Assembly: GCA_951799425.1 (NCBI GenBank)
Contig: OX637393.1
Span: 5,785,744-5,849,743 of the forward strand
Source of the DNA: Ilex aquifolium
Taxonomy: Eukaryota; Streptophyta; Magnoliopsida; Aquifoliales; Aquifoliaceae
Reading direction: 5' to 3'
Length of the DNA: 64,000 nt
The position numbers and the translations under genes were made by a program. The notes beneath the pieces were generated by a model that saw only the letters and a list, made by a program, of their open reading frames with translations, was not told the DNA's origin and did not search any database. This document shows positions 24,001 through 36,100 of the stretch, one piece after another. The number at the start of each line of letters is the position of its first letter. Position 1 is the stretch's first letter.

Positions 24001-27000
24001 AGAGAATTTCACCTTTTCGCCCATGGCATCTTGAATGAGAATGGTGTCCCCAGACATTCTTCCAATAACCTCTCCAGTTGTTGTTTCAGTGTCAAAGAAT
24101 GCAATGTCTTGTCTTAAAATTGTTTTTAGGTACAGTCCTCGAATTCTAGTTGCCTGTCTTTCTCCGGTTACCATCCAGCATGTCATCTCTGTAAAGCATA
24201 TAGCAAGAAAGCTACATGTAAGTACACAAATCTATACGATAAATTACACTTTCTACTCATAAACTATGGTCCCAGTCTTATGTTACCCCCCTCTTATGTA
24301 AAGTTTATCACATTGTTTTCTCAACTATTTAAGTCAGTTCCAAAATAAAACGGTAGTTATGTTTCGAACAAAAAATACACATGAATTATTTTGAGATTCA
24401 TGTGTGGTGGTTTTTGTCGAGAGAAAAGGAGTCGTAATCCCACAATTTCTGGTTCACATGTCACATACTTTCATAACACGCCCCGAAAAAGGCACCACCA
24501 CCACACAATTAAAGCCCCTAACTTCAAAGTTCTTCGGTCCAAACTATGCCAGACTAGACCTCTAAACAGCTTGTGTTTGGTTTCACATAGGCTAGTTGAG
24601 CCTGTTATTCTTTAATAAACAGTGATACTAAAGGCTAATGCCAACTAAAAAGCTTGCTCAGATGAGTGAGAACCAGGAATATCTATGTAATTAAAGTTGA
24701 AAACACATTCTCGTCTTTCTTCTATTTTTCTTCGGGTTGATTTGATCAGGAAGGAAAGGATTTTTCCTAACAATAGGAGACAGACATATTGTGAATCTAC
24801 TTCCGCTAATCGTGAATCTACTTCCGCTAATCGCAAAGTCTACCTTGAATCAATATCTCGTGTTTCCCTTTGCTGCAACTTTATGGAGTAAAAGGAAGAA
24901 AAGATGGTAGTGAAAGAGAGTTCATATTCACTTACGTAAGAGTGAAGCGATGCCAGCACCAATAGCCAAGTACAAGTACAAGATGCATGCCTGAAAATTA
25001 CACAGTTCAAAAATAGTGAGTTTACTGTAAAAGCATCTAATAATATTCCTCATGCTCCACCTCCTTGTAATGGCTCGGATTTTAATCCAAATTCAATTCG
25101 AGTATGAATCAGCCGGTTATCTAATTCGAATCCGAGTCCATTCGTTATATTGTACTTCAACGTTTGGATTGCCAACGTCCAATCTGAATCGTATATTCAT
25201 ATATACACAAACTAGTTATTACCTGTGCTTAAAGGCACAAAGTAATAAAAAAAATTGTCAACAATAAATATATTTTTATTCACATTTAAAATCAAATCAC
25301 AAATATAACGGAGAGAGAAAGGAATTTAAGTACCGATTATAATAGGAGTGAGTGATGTTAGTGATGGTGGACGGTGGGGGCAGTGATGGGGTGGCGACGG
25401 TGGTGGTGGGATGGTAGGGGTGATGGTAGGACAGTGGCGGTGGTGGTAGGGTGATGGTGGGGGTGGAGGTGACGGTGGTGGTGGTGGTGGTGGTGATGGT
25501 GATGATGGGGGTAGTGGGGATGGTGGTGGTTGAGCGATAAGGGTCGTGGTGGTGGTGGGGTGGCGAGAGTAGTAGTGGCGACGATGGTGATGGTAAGAGC
25601 AGTGGTAGTGGTGGTTGTTGTTGTGGCAAAGGTGGTGGTGGGGTGGTAGTGATGGGGGTGGTGATGGTGGTGGTGAGGCGGTGGGTAGAGTGGTGGTGGT
25701 GGTGGTGGGGTGGCGACATTCATGGTGACGACAACAGTGGTGGTCGTTGTGGCAGAGGTGATGGTGGGGTGGCGACGGTGGAGGTGGTAGTGGTAGTGGT
25801 GGTGGTGGTAGTGATAATGGTGGTGATGGTGGTGGGGTAATGGGGGTGGTGGTGATAGTGGTGATTCCAAATATTATTTTTTTTTTTAAAGTAGTTATGA
25901 GAAATTATAAATATTAAAAGTACTTTTAAAAAGTCACTTCAAACACACCCTTAGTAACCTATTTTTCTAATTAAATTTAGGATGTTAATATTAGCCGTTA
26001 GATTAACTTTAAAGTAAAATTTAAAACGATCTGACCCGCGAAAAACAAAAGTCATTTTGTTTATCTTTTGAAATTTGAATTGTAAGATACTTTATTATAT
26101 AGATATATTGTACAATTTAGTGATTATTTGATAAAATTTAATGTAATTTGTTAAAATCAACTCTAATTTAGTTAGTCGGACCAGATATAATGAATTTAAC
26201 TATGCATGATTTCTATATAGATTGAGTGTAAATTAAATAAATTTTAGTAAAACATGAAAACCACACGACACAAACATTGCCCAATCATGTCCATGAAGAT
26301 GCTAAGCTTTATTAAGTGACACAGCTATGGCCTTTTCCTAATCTTGTCAGCTGTCATAATCTTTTCCCACTACACTTGGTCAAAGACTATGCTTGAAGAT
26401 TACGTAACAAAATTCTCTACGAAGCTGGAATTTATACCATTCAAATCCACATTATGTTTTCCACAAAGATGGAATTTGCATTACTTTTTCTTCATGAGAG
26501 AGACTTAAAGTAGTAAAGAAAAAGAACAAAAGAGGAACACCATTTAAAGTGCAGGAGAGCAGAAGCCCTCATTTCTATGCACGCAATCCTTTGAACAAAT
26601 TGACACCGACTCTTGCTTATGGTGCCACACTAGCACTTTCTTCAACTGTTGTTAGGGTGTGTTTTGCTTTATGGGATGATTAAGTGGATTATCGATTGAA
26701 CTTTTAATATTAAGGTTGGAGGTTTAAGTTTTAGAGTTTATATTGGAGCTCGATAGTTGACCACTATGTTAACCTAGTTAAATTTGTTTCCGAGAGGAGT
26801 ACCGATCGCAGTCAAGGGTTTCATGATCCTACCAGTGAAGGTCTATCAGAGTAGTCTCTGAACACTCTCATTTGCTCTCACCCTTTTTTTTCAAGAGCTA
26901 AAAAAAAAAAAAAGAGATTGAAAAAAATAATGATGAGTCCACCTTATTCCTCTTATATCCATGTTTGAATACATATTTTGGACCCGATATTATCACCTCT

Positions 27001-28547
27001 TAAATAAACCCACCTTTTTTGTAAGTTTAAATAATCCGGTTGGAATTTATTTTGACAAAAGACATTTTTACCCTCAAGAATTTCTAGGAGATAAATATCA
27101 CTTTTTATATTGAGGGTTCTTTAATAATTTAATATTTATACCATTATTTAATACTCCATCCAAATAAAGTTTTGAATGGAATAAATATGGGGCCCACTAC
27201 TTCTTAATACTTGAATCAAACATGAAATAAAGAGATATTATCACTATAATAATCTAAGGGCCGAATGGATGGTTATGAAATAGACGAGTTTATCCAATCC
27301 AATCCTTCCTAATGCTTAAACCAACCAAAGTGTATAGGGAGTTACATTGAACCCACCTCTACACACTAAATCTGGATAGCTACATTCACACTCTAACAAG
27401 GGATATGGGTTATCTTTAAGAAAAGATTACATTCCAATGATGTTAACAAATTATGTCTGGTTACATTCAAGGGAACATCCACTCCAAGGGGGGAAAATAC
27501 CTAAACGCCACTCTTATTCACAGTGGCAGATGCAAGGAATAACTAAGCCCTTTTTCTTTTCTTTTTTTCTTTCTTTACTGTTGGCATTAAATGTACATAT
27601 ACCATATTTATACTAGAGATTGGATGACTTTAAAAATTGAATCCTAACCATAATTGTTTTTTTTTTTTTTTTTGGGTCTAAATAACAATAATATATAAAC
27701 AAATACAATTGTTTGTTTTGCACAACTTATTTCTCTTCCGCTCGTCAGATCTATTAGAAATTGAGAAATATTATTTGGATTTAATATATTGATTTCATTT
27801 GCTAATCTAATGATTCACCGACATCAGATTCTAAAATTAGTTGGAACCCCCTTTTAATCAAAAGATTGTGATGGATTAAATCAATAAATTAAGTCAATAT
27901 GTGGTTAAAAATTAGGATTGTTTCCTCAAAATTAGGAAAGATCATTTAAATGCATTTTGTTGAAGATCTGCCTAAATTACTTGGGGCTCAAGTCTCTCTC
28001 TCTCTTTCTCTTTCTCTTTCTTTCTCTATCTCTATTAGCATCTCTTTCAAAGCAAGTTTTTTGGCTAGTTTTTTGGGTGAAATGTACTTTACATCCCAAA
28101 AGATTAAAGAATTATCATTTTATACTCTCGAAAATTAAATTTCCCACATTATACCCTTAATTTATTAAAATATTGTAATGTATCTCTTCTATTAACTTTT
28201 ATTGCTCATTCCGTCAATGCTAATGGGGTAATTTTTTTATGGAATAAACAACAGAAGCTAGTAGAAGGATCTAAAACCCGAAAAGTCATAATCAAAATAT
28301 CAAAAAGTACCTTTGAAACTTCGTGAACAACACGGGATTCATCTGAGGATCCAAAAGAATTGATAAGCTGTCCGAAGATAACAGTCATGAGAGGCTGAGT
28401 TAACCCATTGGCAATGGCTCCTATGGTTCCAAACACCATTAACAAAACATCAAGCCGGTCTGCGAAAGAGAAGAGTTTGAAGAATGAAACTTTCTGATCT
28501 CCTCCTTTCCCATTCTCTCTCCTCTTTCCTTCCCCTCCTTCCGTCAT
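18094..28547 (-). CDS. ABCB (P-glycoprotein/MDR) transporter, ABCB4/11/21-like
   Basis: Predicted full-size plasma-membrane ABC exporter with layout TMD1-NBD1-linker-TMD2-NBD2. Minus-strand exons from the start: 28311-28547, 24936-24990, 24013-24188, 23436-23657, 22848-23086, 22191-22716, 21827-22100, 21073-21736, 20741-20969, 19856-20122, 19054-19317 and 18094-18738. They join in frame to 1265 aa, close to the family's usual 1250-1290. NBD1 has Walker [10 protein letters not shown] (394-402), LSGGQ (498-502), Walker B ILLLDE (D522, E523) and the H-loop H554. NBD2 has GESGSGKST (1057-1065), LSGGQ (1162-1166), D1186, E1187 and H1219. Both ATP sites look competent. The linker after about residue 577 is serine-rich with basic motifs ([14 protein letters not shown]), a likely kinase target. 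Words such as SGERQA-like [29 protein letters not shown] and [10 protein letters not shown] place it near Arabidopsis ABCB4/ABCB11/ABCB21, some of which move auxin; that substrate is an inference from relatives. Exon 2 is only 55 nt. Intron 1 (3.3 kb) carries a Helitron. Confidence 0.95.
20150..20695. repeat. Repeat-like DNA in ABCB intron 9
   Basis: Intronic sequence with two diverged copies of GTCATRTTAAAATTTRYT and TATAGTCG-TATAAT-GGAT words, plus runs of CAC/GTG-type 'GTCGTG' motifs. It resembles the interior of the hAT element at 31692-32236. The ends are unclear. Confidence 0.35.
23120..23375. repeat. GAGCCGAG-type repeat in ABCB intron 4
   Basis: Words such as GAGCTCGTTCAAG, GAGCCGAGGTGAGCCCGAGCTC and CAAACGAGCCGAGCC recur in facing orientations. 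Related stretches lie at about 3735-3995 (dioxygenase copy 1 intron 2) and 40895-41025. This is likely one dispersed transposon family. Confidence 0.45.
25212..26103 (-). mobile_element. Complete non-autonomous Helitron, copy 2 (892 bp)
   Basis: Read on the minus strand it begins TCTATATAATAAAG after a host A and ends in CTAG before a host T, the exact Helitron insertion signature. A hairpin (TGTGCCTTTAAGCACAGG) precedes the 3' end. The core, about 25354-25863, is a GGT/GGC array. It lies in ABCB intron 1 in the same orientation as the gene. No RepHel coding capacity. Confidence 0.85.
26104..28205. other. Rest of ABCB intron 1
   Basis: AT-rich intronic DNA with no supported exon. It includes poly-A/T runs (for example 26900 and 27659), a TCTCTTTC-rich stretch near 27993-28040, and a stretch at about 26770-26870 resembling a decayed SINE (GTACCGATCGCAGTCAAGGG). 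Confidence 0.4.
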
Positions 28548-28845
28548 CTTCTTAGCCTATCAGTCCCTTCTCCCTCTCTGCCCGACCGCGAATATATATA
28601 TATATAGAAATATAGGAAGATATATATAGATATAGGAAGATATATATAGATGTGTGTGTGTGTGTGTGTGTATTTGGTAATGAATGTATCTGTGTATGAG
28701 AGTCTTGTGATGATGAAAAGGAGAGGTGGGTGATGAAGAGAAGAAGGGTTTGATATAGCTTTGCAAACGTGAGATGTTAGAGAGAAATCTGTGTAGTAAG
28801 ATGTATCTATGTGTGTTTGAGAGTCATTGTATCATAACAACTTCT
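28548..28845 (-). promoter_or_regulatory. 5' leader of the ABCB gene with microsatellites
   Basis: Between the TATA box and the ATG at 28547 lie a TA run (about 28593-28606), repeated ATATATAGATATAGGAAG words and a (GT)n run at about 28651-28671, all on the plus strand. Length changes in these repeats could alter leader structure. Confidence 0.5.
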
Positions 28846-28857
28846 GCTTATTTATAG
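28846..28857 (-). promoter_or_regulatory. TATA box of the ABCB gene
   Basis: The minus strand reads GCTATAAATAAG, about 300 bp upstream of the start codon. It predicts transcription beginning near 28820 and a leader of about 270 nt. Confidence 0.65.
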
Positions 28858-30459
28858 CCCAATGATATTCCTATTCTTTTTTTACTTTTTTTTATTTTCA
28901 TCTAAAATTAGTAGTCTTCTACAATGCCAATTCTAGCTTTTCCCTTTTTCTCTAGGAATCTAGCATCTAGAAGCTCTTTATTAGTTAACGTTGTCAGATC
29001 CCTCTAATATAGGCAGGGATGTCAATTTTATGAATCGAAAGTTATAATTTTTAATGATAAGGTTATACTTTTAAAAAGGAAAGTTATAATTATTTAAGAA
29101 AAGTCTATGATCGATCGTGGTTATCCATGGTCGATTATGAGATTCTCTTAAGTAATTATAACTTATCTTTTACGAGTTATAAATTGATATTTAAAAGTCG
29201 TAACTTAACTTTTGAAAGTTGTAATTTTCATGATCGATAGCAGTATTTTCGGATCGATCAGGTCTTTGTAAGTTGTAACTTACACTTTAACTTGATCTTA
29301 AAAAATTATAATTTTCGAGACGGTACCGTAGACTTTCCCTTATTAATGGGTTTGGATTGAACTTTTAACGAGTGGACCATTATCCTCTTTAAATAAGTAG
29401 ATCAACATGAATACAACAAACCCACTAAACACGGTTTATATACAACACGAAGTTGAAACAATACAAACCCAGTTACACACGAATATAAATGGGTCAAGTA
29501 GGAGTTGAGCAAAATTTTACACAATACGAATTCGACACGATACAACCAATTGAACCAGATCGCAAACAAATTATAGTTATAAATAGACATAACAAAAGTC
29601 TATGTCCATGAACAAAACTGAGGAGAATCAGAATATGAAAAGTGATATAGAATATAACCTTATAATGACTGCTCCAGTTTGCCATGAATTTGCAACATAT
29701 ACTATCCAAAAATTTATAATCCTATCCGATTAGGTGAATATCGAAACAGAATACAAGACATTCGCACCGGCACTGTTCAGAAAGTTATGTATGAACCCCG
29801 AGCGGTAGCCCAATGGAGCTAGGACGAACTGTAAACTCTGATGTTCTGAATTTAAAACTTCGCAATTCTTTTATCCTTCACGAATTCCCTAATTCCAGCG
29901 TGAATTTGCCTTTAACCGGACCAATGTGGAAATTAGTTAAGATGCACGTAATCTGGTTCGGACAACCCTATTGAGACCGCCAGATTATGATATTATGTAA
30001 ATCACACGCTATTCTAGAAAGTTTTGCTAGTAAAGAATATGTAACATAAGCATTTATTTACTACACTCTGACTTAATATGTAGCTGAATAATCAAATCTC
30101 TTGTGATTTTTTTTTCTTTCTAGAGCATGTAAGTTATTATGATAATAATTAGTTATTGTAATTAAAATGGTAGTAATATTTTGCCAATACAGAGAGAACC
30201 CGAGGATACTGATCCTAATAGTTATCTTATTTGGATCACAACACACACACATCTATCTAATAAAATAGTTAGATTATTTGTCTTGAACTTTTCGAAGTTC
30301 AGATTGTTTTGATCCGATGATCCTAATTGGACTTTCATTCCTTTTACAACTCTAAGACTCCAATCTCTCATATAAGTATATAACTCTCTTTCTCTCATAC
30401 TATTATCTTTTAGAGCCGAGTCATGAGGGATTTATCTTCATGAATACCTTAACAATAGT
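28858..30459. other. Intergenic, repeat fragments only
   Basis: No gene is supported. About 29040-29330 repeats AGTTATAATT / GTCGTAACTT words. About 29795-29995 resembles a decayed Au-type SINE, with GGTAGCCCAATGG as a weak A-box and GTAATCTGGTTCGGACA near the 3' part. Confidence 0.4.
29795..29995 (+). repeat. Decayed SINE-like element
   Basis: CGAGCGGTAGCCCAATGG resembles a tRNA-type A-box region. About 150 bp on, AATTAGTTAAGATGCACGTA and CTGGTTCGGACA resemble the Au SINE 3' part. The B-box is poor and no target duplication is clear. Confidence 0.35.
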
Positions 30460-30723
30460 GGATTCGGATCCCCTCCATTACCCCTTCCCTTCAATTTCCC
30501 TCAATACAGTACTAGATGAGTGACATGTGGAAGATTCTGAATTTCAATGGACAAAATTTTTTCCTTGTGAGAAAATTCTTTAATAATTGTTAACACTCTA
30601 CCAATAATAAAATGAATAAGAAAAAACATTGTCCATTGAAATTCAAAATCTTACACATGTCACTCATCTAGACCTGCATTGAGGGGAATTGAAGGGAAGG
30701 GGTAATGGAGGGGATCTAAATCC
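30460..30723. mobile_element. MULE-type MITE, 264 bp
   Basis: The terminal repeats GGATTCGGATCCCCTCC and, reversed at the right, GGATTTAGATCCCCTCC extend into arms of about 90 bp (TGAGTGACATGTG facing CACATGTCACTCA). A perfect 9-bp target duplication AACAATAGT lies at 30451-30459 and 30724-30732, typical of Mutator-like elements. Non-coding. Confidence 0.9.
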
Positions 30724-30732
30724 AACAATAGT

Positions 30733-31691
30733 ATGAATGATCTGCCTTTAATTGAAATAAAGATGAGATTAGTCAATGTGCGTGTAAACTGGTTCAGACA
30801 TCTTAGATCGTTAAACCAAAAAAAAAAAAAATCAACGCCTACCAATTAGTATTTAACTATAACGATAAGGTGCAAAAGAATACTTGTCGGTACACTTGCC
30901 CTAATTAGATTAGCAAAGTCCTATCAAGGATCATCTTGGTTGTGTCAAAATGAGAACCAAGGTCCAACAGAAAATCTCATGTCAAATCACAAGTTTTATT
31001 ATTATCCTTCCTTACCCAATACCTTTAGTTTGTTTTGATGGATGACTTTATGCATTCCTGGCTAGCCCTTAGAATGAGTTTTTTCCCTTCTGTTAAATAA
31101 GCAGAATCTATAGTTTACATTAATATCTAGCAAAAATAAAAAGGGTGATCTCGTAATTTTTGGTATGTAAAAATACTTTGTCACGTGTTCCATTTTATTT
31201 TCTCATTGAAGCCGAACCTAAATCTCTTCTTTCTTTTTTCTTTTTTCTTTTTTTTTTTTGGTTCAGCGGTCAAAGGAGTTTAAGCTAGCTTACGCTTACC
31301 TTGATTAATTTTTTTTCCGATCCAATCAAAAACAGTCATTCACGCAGGAACTAGAATATTCATGAAGGATAAATCTCTTATAGTTTAACCCCAAATGACT
31401 ATTAAAATTTGAACTCAGGACATTTAAGTTTACAGCTCGTCATTATTATCACTTGAGTTATCCATGAAATTAACCTAAATCTCTTTTTGACCAAACTGTT
31501 TTTCGCTTATAAAAAAAATACTTAAAAAAGTTACGTAAGTTCTATACAACTAGTATGCAATTATGCATTCTGCACTCATGCTGTGAAGTTACTACTCTTA
31601 CACGCCACGAAAGCTGTTCCATTCCATTAACATCATTGCAGGATGCGAAGGCAAGTAAACACCAAGTTAGCATATCCTTAGCCCATAAGAT
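30733..31691. other. Intergenic
   Basis: No gene is supported. At 30750-30810 the words GATTAGTCAATGTGCGTGTA and CTGGTTCAGACA look like a SINE 3' fragment. At about 31320-31465 another degenerate tRNA-like SINE may run on the minus strand. Confidence 0.35.
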
Positions 31692-32236
31692 TAGGGTGGC
31701 AATTTCTGATACAATACGACAATATGATTCAAACTCGACACGAAATTAGTGGGTTAAGATTGATCATTTCTCAACACGAATCTGTAAATGACACGATCCG
31801 TCAACACGAATAATAAATGGGTTGAGTTAGTGTCAAACACAAATAATACGAAATTGACACGATTAACACGTTTAACTAATATTATATAAATAAAATATTA
31901 ATTATTTATTATTGTTTATTAAACATTGACATAATTATTGAACCAAAAAGATATTTTTACTCGTTATTATTGTTATGTTTATTAAGTTAATTTTTAATTT
32001 ATAAAAAAAGTATGAACATGGATTTAATTAATTGATAATAGAATCGTAAACTTAAATCTTAGTGTTAAGTTCTTTATTCGAGGTTTATATGGGTCAACAC
32101 GAATACGAACACGAACCCGACATGAAAATAAACAGGTCAATCGACACGACACGATTAGTTAAATAGGTTAAGTTATGGTTGATTAGTGTTCGATACGAAC
32201 CCACAATGACACGACACTACACGATTGCCACCTCTA
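31692..32236. mobile_element. Non-autonomous hAT element, 545 bp
   Basis: The left terminus TAGGGTGGCAAT and reversed right terminus TAGAGGTGGCAAT are inverted repeats. A perfect 8-bp target duplication CATAAGAT lies at 31684-31691 and 32237-32244. The interior is rich in ACACGA/TCGTGT words and has no coding frame. Confidence 0.88.
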
Positions 32237-32244
32237 CATAAGAT

Positions 32245-33123
32245 TGATCTATTATGTCGTGAATATACCGTTTATACATGATTCATACACGAGATAAATT
32301 TGATACGACATAATTCATTAGGTATAATTAATAAAAGAATCCGATATGATTAGAATATTTTTTAATATCAACCCGTTAAGACCCGACACGAATCTGTCTC
32401 ACCCAACATAATTAATAAGCATGTATCTAACGCTCCCACACACTAAAATGGCAAGAGATGCTTTTTTTTATTGTATATGATCCGTGACCAACAGTCTCCA
32501 CATTGATCTCTGCAGAGTGGGATATACATCGGACTCTACTTAGTAAGGTTGTTGACGGGTCAGATTTGAATTGATTTTCGATTAAATTGTTCTGCTCTAA
32601 TTATCGGTAAAAAATATCAATCCTTATCCACTTAATCGAACTAGATTTTGAATCAGATGCGGACCAAAATCCAATCCATTGAGAGGCATATTCTCTGGAC
32701 TCTGAAGTGGCATCAACATCTTTGCTTTCCAACCCTCACTATCCAACAGAATCTGATGCAATATACCAGCTAAAAAGAGTCTGAAAATAACAGTAGGAAA
32801 GGAATTGGTTCCTTTTTAGACAAGACCATTCAATCACTGTCCAAACTGATACAGTTTGTAACTCTCAGCAAAAACAATATAACATGAAACTATCCCATAC
32901 AAAGGGTATCATACAATAAATTTCAAAGAATAAATGCACAAATATGGAATACAATTCTGCGTTACTCGATGCATCAGCCGAAATCTCACGCAAAACAGGA
33001 GAGAGAATTACAAGCAATATGCAATCGGTATCCATTTCAGTAAAGTATAGTCGACTAAGATGGATGAAGTTAACTAACAGCCTCGGCCAAAAGAAGAGAA
33101 AGTTCTAACAATGGCGCCGAGCT
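32245..33123. other. Intergenic and 3' region of the SH3P gene
   Basis: No gene is supported. The stretch nearest 33124 should be the 3' untranslated region of the minus-strand SH3-domain gene. Confidence 0.45.
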
Positions 33124-36100
33124 TCAGTACACTTCAGCAGCCCCGTCACCTGTGGGAACTCGATGGCGTTTTTCCACATATGCTGATGGAAACCAGCCTG
33201 CTTTACCTTTGCATTCTCCTTCCGACCATCCCGATGGATTCACCTGAGCACAACCCATGAAGTTTAAGAAACACTGAACCAAGGAAAAAGAGACCAATGT
33301 CTTTCAGATTCCATAGAGAAGTGCCTACATTTATGTTGAGGCCATATATGGATTAGAAATTGTTTCCGGAAAGGTTATGCTGCTTCCATTTTTCACTACT
33401 ATTATTATTATTGAAGGAATGAATCATTCAGTTGTTGCTGCCAAGCATAGTTAGAGAGACGGCATATTTCTGCTTTTTGAAATAGAAATAATGGGGAACT
33501 TCAAGAAATTTGAAAGAGCCAGTAACCAGAAGAGATAACATGTAAGCTTATATTGAAAGTTCCAAAAGGTGGAAAAAAGACACTCGAATAGAAACAAACT
33601 AGAAGAGAAGCTATCTATCTTCAAGTTCGGCTAATTAAGATTTCGTTTCTTGAAGGACCAATCTTTGTTGGCGGCATAAGTACTATTGAAAAGATAGAAA
33701 TTAAAACTTGATTGAAGAAAACGAGCGAACCTTCCTGACAACAACATAGTCGCCCATGTCCAAACTCAGTTCTTTCTCAGATGCAGCATCAAAAGCATGT
33801 ATTGCCTGAAAAGTGGGATTGTAATCCAGTGAAACAATATTCCAATAAGCATCTGTCTCCAGGTATATTGTGAAGGCAATTCAAAGGAACAATTTTCTAT
33901 AGGAGCAACTCTATAACTCAACTCTACCCTCCCAAACCTCAAAAAGTCCCTTAAACAGTTGCGTAAAATGAATTCTTCCTGAAAGCTAGCTGTACATAAA
34001 TCATCTGCTAATCATGTAATTAGAAAATACCTCGGCCAAAAAATACTTCGTTTTGTCTGAACAGAGATCGGAAGGAATTACAGGAGGAGCAGACTCTCTG
34101 CGTTGTTTCTCCGAGACCATCTACCATCATATCCCAAGCCATTACACAACAAAAGTTTTCTTTAATGTACACACATTTTCATTTTTGGGAACAAATGTAC
34201 TCACCTCAGATTCAACCTGACCAAAAATAGCAGCAACTCTTTCATGATATATTTTTTCTCCTTCAACCTACAAAAGAGTGAACTAATCATATTTCCAGCA
34301 CGCGCACTCCCATATGGTTATTTGAGATGAAATAGAATGCCAATCTCATAAGATCATGTGCATACATACCATAGCAACGAGCCTTTGGAATGTCAACCTT
34401 TGCTGCTGCGATTCTACAGCAGCCAAAGCAGCTGATGCTTCTTTTCCAAGTACTGCCATGTTTGCTTTGAGTTCGTGCATTTTAGACTCTGCTGCATGCA
34501 GCTTTGTCACATTTTCCGGAATAGGAGCTTCCCTTACCCGTGCTTGTCTTCTGGAAACCTCTGTCGCCTGTTTGCTATTTAGGCCAATTAGAATTGTGTG
34601 ATTACAAGACTCATAACCTATCAAGCAAAAAAGGTTCTTTGAAATTCCAAGATACATAGGAAGTCCAGCTCTCTAATTACCTGTATCTCTGCTTCTTGTC
34701 TCATTCGACTGTATCGTTGAGCAAGATGACGGGCATCTTCAAGAGGAGCACCAATTATCATTGCTCTCAAGGGTTCCAAAATCTGAAGTACAAATGAGAA
34801 ACTTTATGCCTCTTTTATGTAGAAACTAATTACATATATTTCCAGTGTGACGGAAGTGAATTGGGCATAAGCCATCTGTAAGATAGTACTTTCTCGATGT
34901 CAAAGATTTAATAAGTGATATAGCATCTACTCCGAGGTAGATTCTTATTTTCCCGACAAAAAAAAGCAACAAGAAGATCGACGAAAAAAGAATACATTTC
35001 ATATGTTTCAAAAATTAAATGGGATTTCTCTGTTGTTTGATGTTATGTCTAGCAGCTCGTAATACACTAGAAACAACTATTTTATCTCACCATCCAGAGA
35101 GCAAAAATTGAAAGAGAGAAAAGGCCCACAAAGAAAAAGGGGAAAAAAGAAAGGATGAGGTTTTTTATATTAATGTCTATGATGGTAAGAAAAGCTCACA
35201 AATGCTGATATCTTGCTGCTGAAACAAACAAGCAATGATGCATACATCGTATCTCACAGGTGATGATCTTTTCAACTCCCACATTTTCATCTAAATTCTG
35301 TGGATGCCTACTAATAATATTTTTTCATTTTTTTCGAATCAAAACTCTGCTGCTGCAGGCACTGGAGCTTCTCCCGACTAGTGGTGATCAGCAACATAAA
35401 TCCTGTTTCACTATTGTACTCAACCAAAAGGCATATTTATATTAAAACATAGAGTACCATATCTTTTTTATCTCATTTAAAGTTAATTTTGGTCTCCCTC
35501 TACCCCTCATGTTTCGTCAATAAGTATCACATCACTCTTACTCACTGGCACATAGTAAGTCTTCTGGTTCAGTTCTGAATATAGCGAAATAAAATTTATT
35601 AAAGGTTCATAAATTGGTTCTAAGCAGAATGGTATGCTCAGATTGTTGTTGCCATCAAATACAACGTAACACTTGAACCTCTAATAGTTTTTTCCCAAAA
35701 CAAAAGGAGATCTCTTTCCATTTCAATTTAGTATCCATATTGTATGTCCTTAATAACTCACACCCCCAACTGTATTTCAACACTTTGGTTTGCTAGCATT
35801 TCTAACCCCAAGGGTTAGCATAAAATTATTTCATCTGATAAGTGCTGGTTTAATTACTCTTCTCACTTCAAAATAGCAGAGATAAAATTAACTCTCTAGG
35901 ATTAACAACAGGTTGGCAAATATGTCGAATAAAAGAAGCCTGCATCAATGCCTTAACCCAGCACAACATGGAACATGACCCTCAACTTCTAATACTATAA
36001 CTTCAAAAGCCAAATATGGAATGTTGAAGAGCCACCATTTTAAATAGTGAGAATAGCAGAAAACAAGACTAAATGTATAATATACAACAAGTGATTGTCC

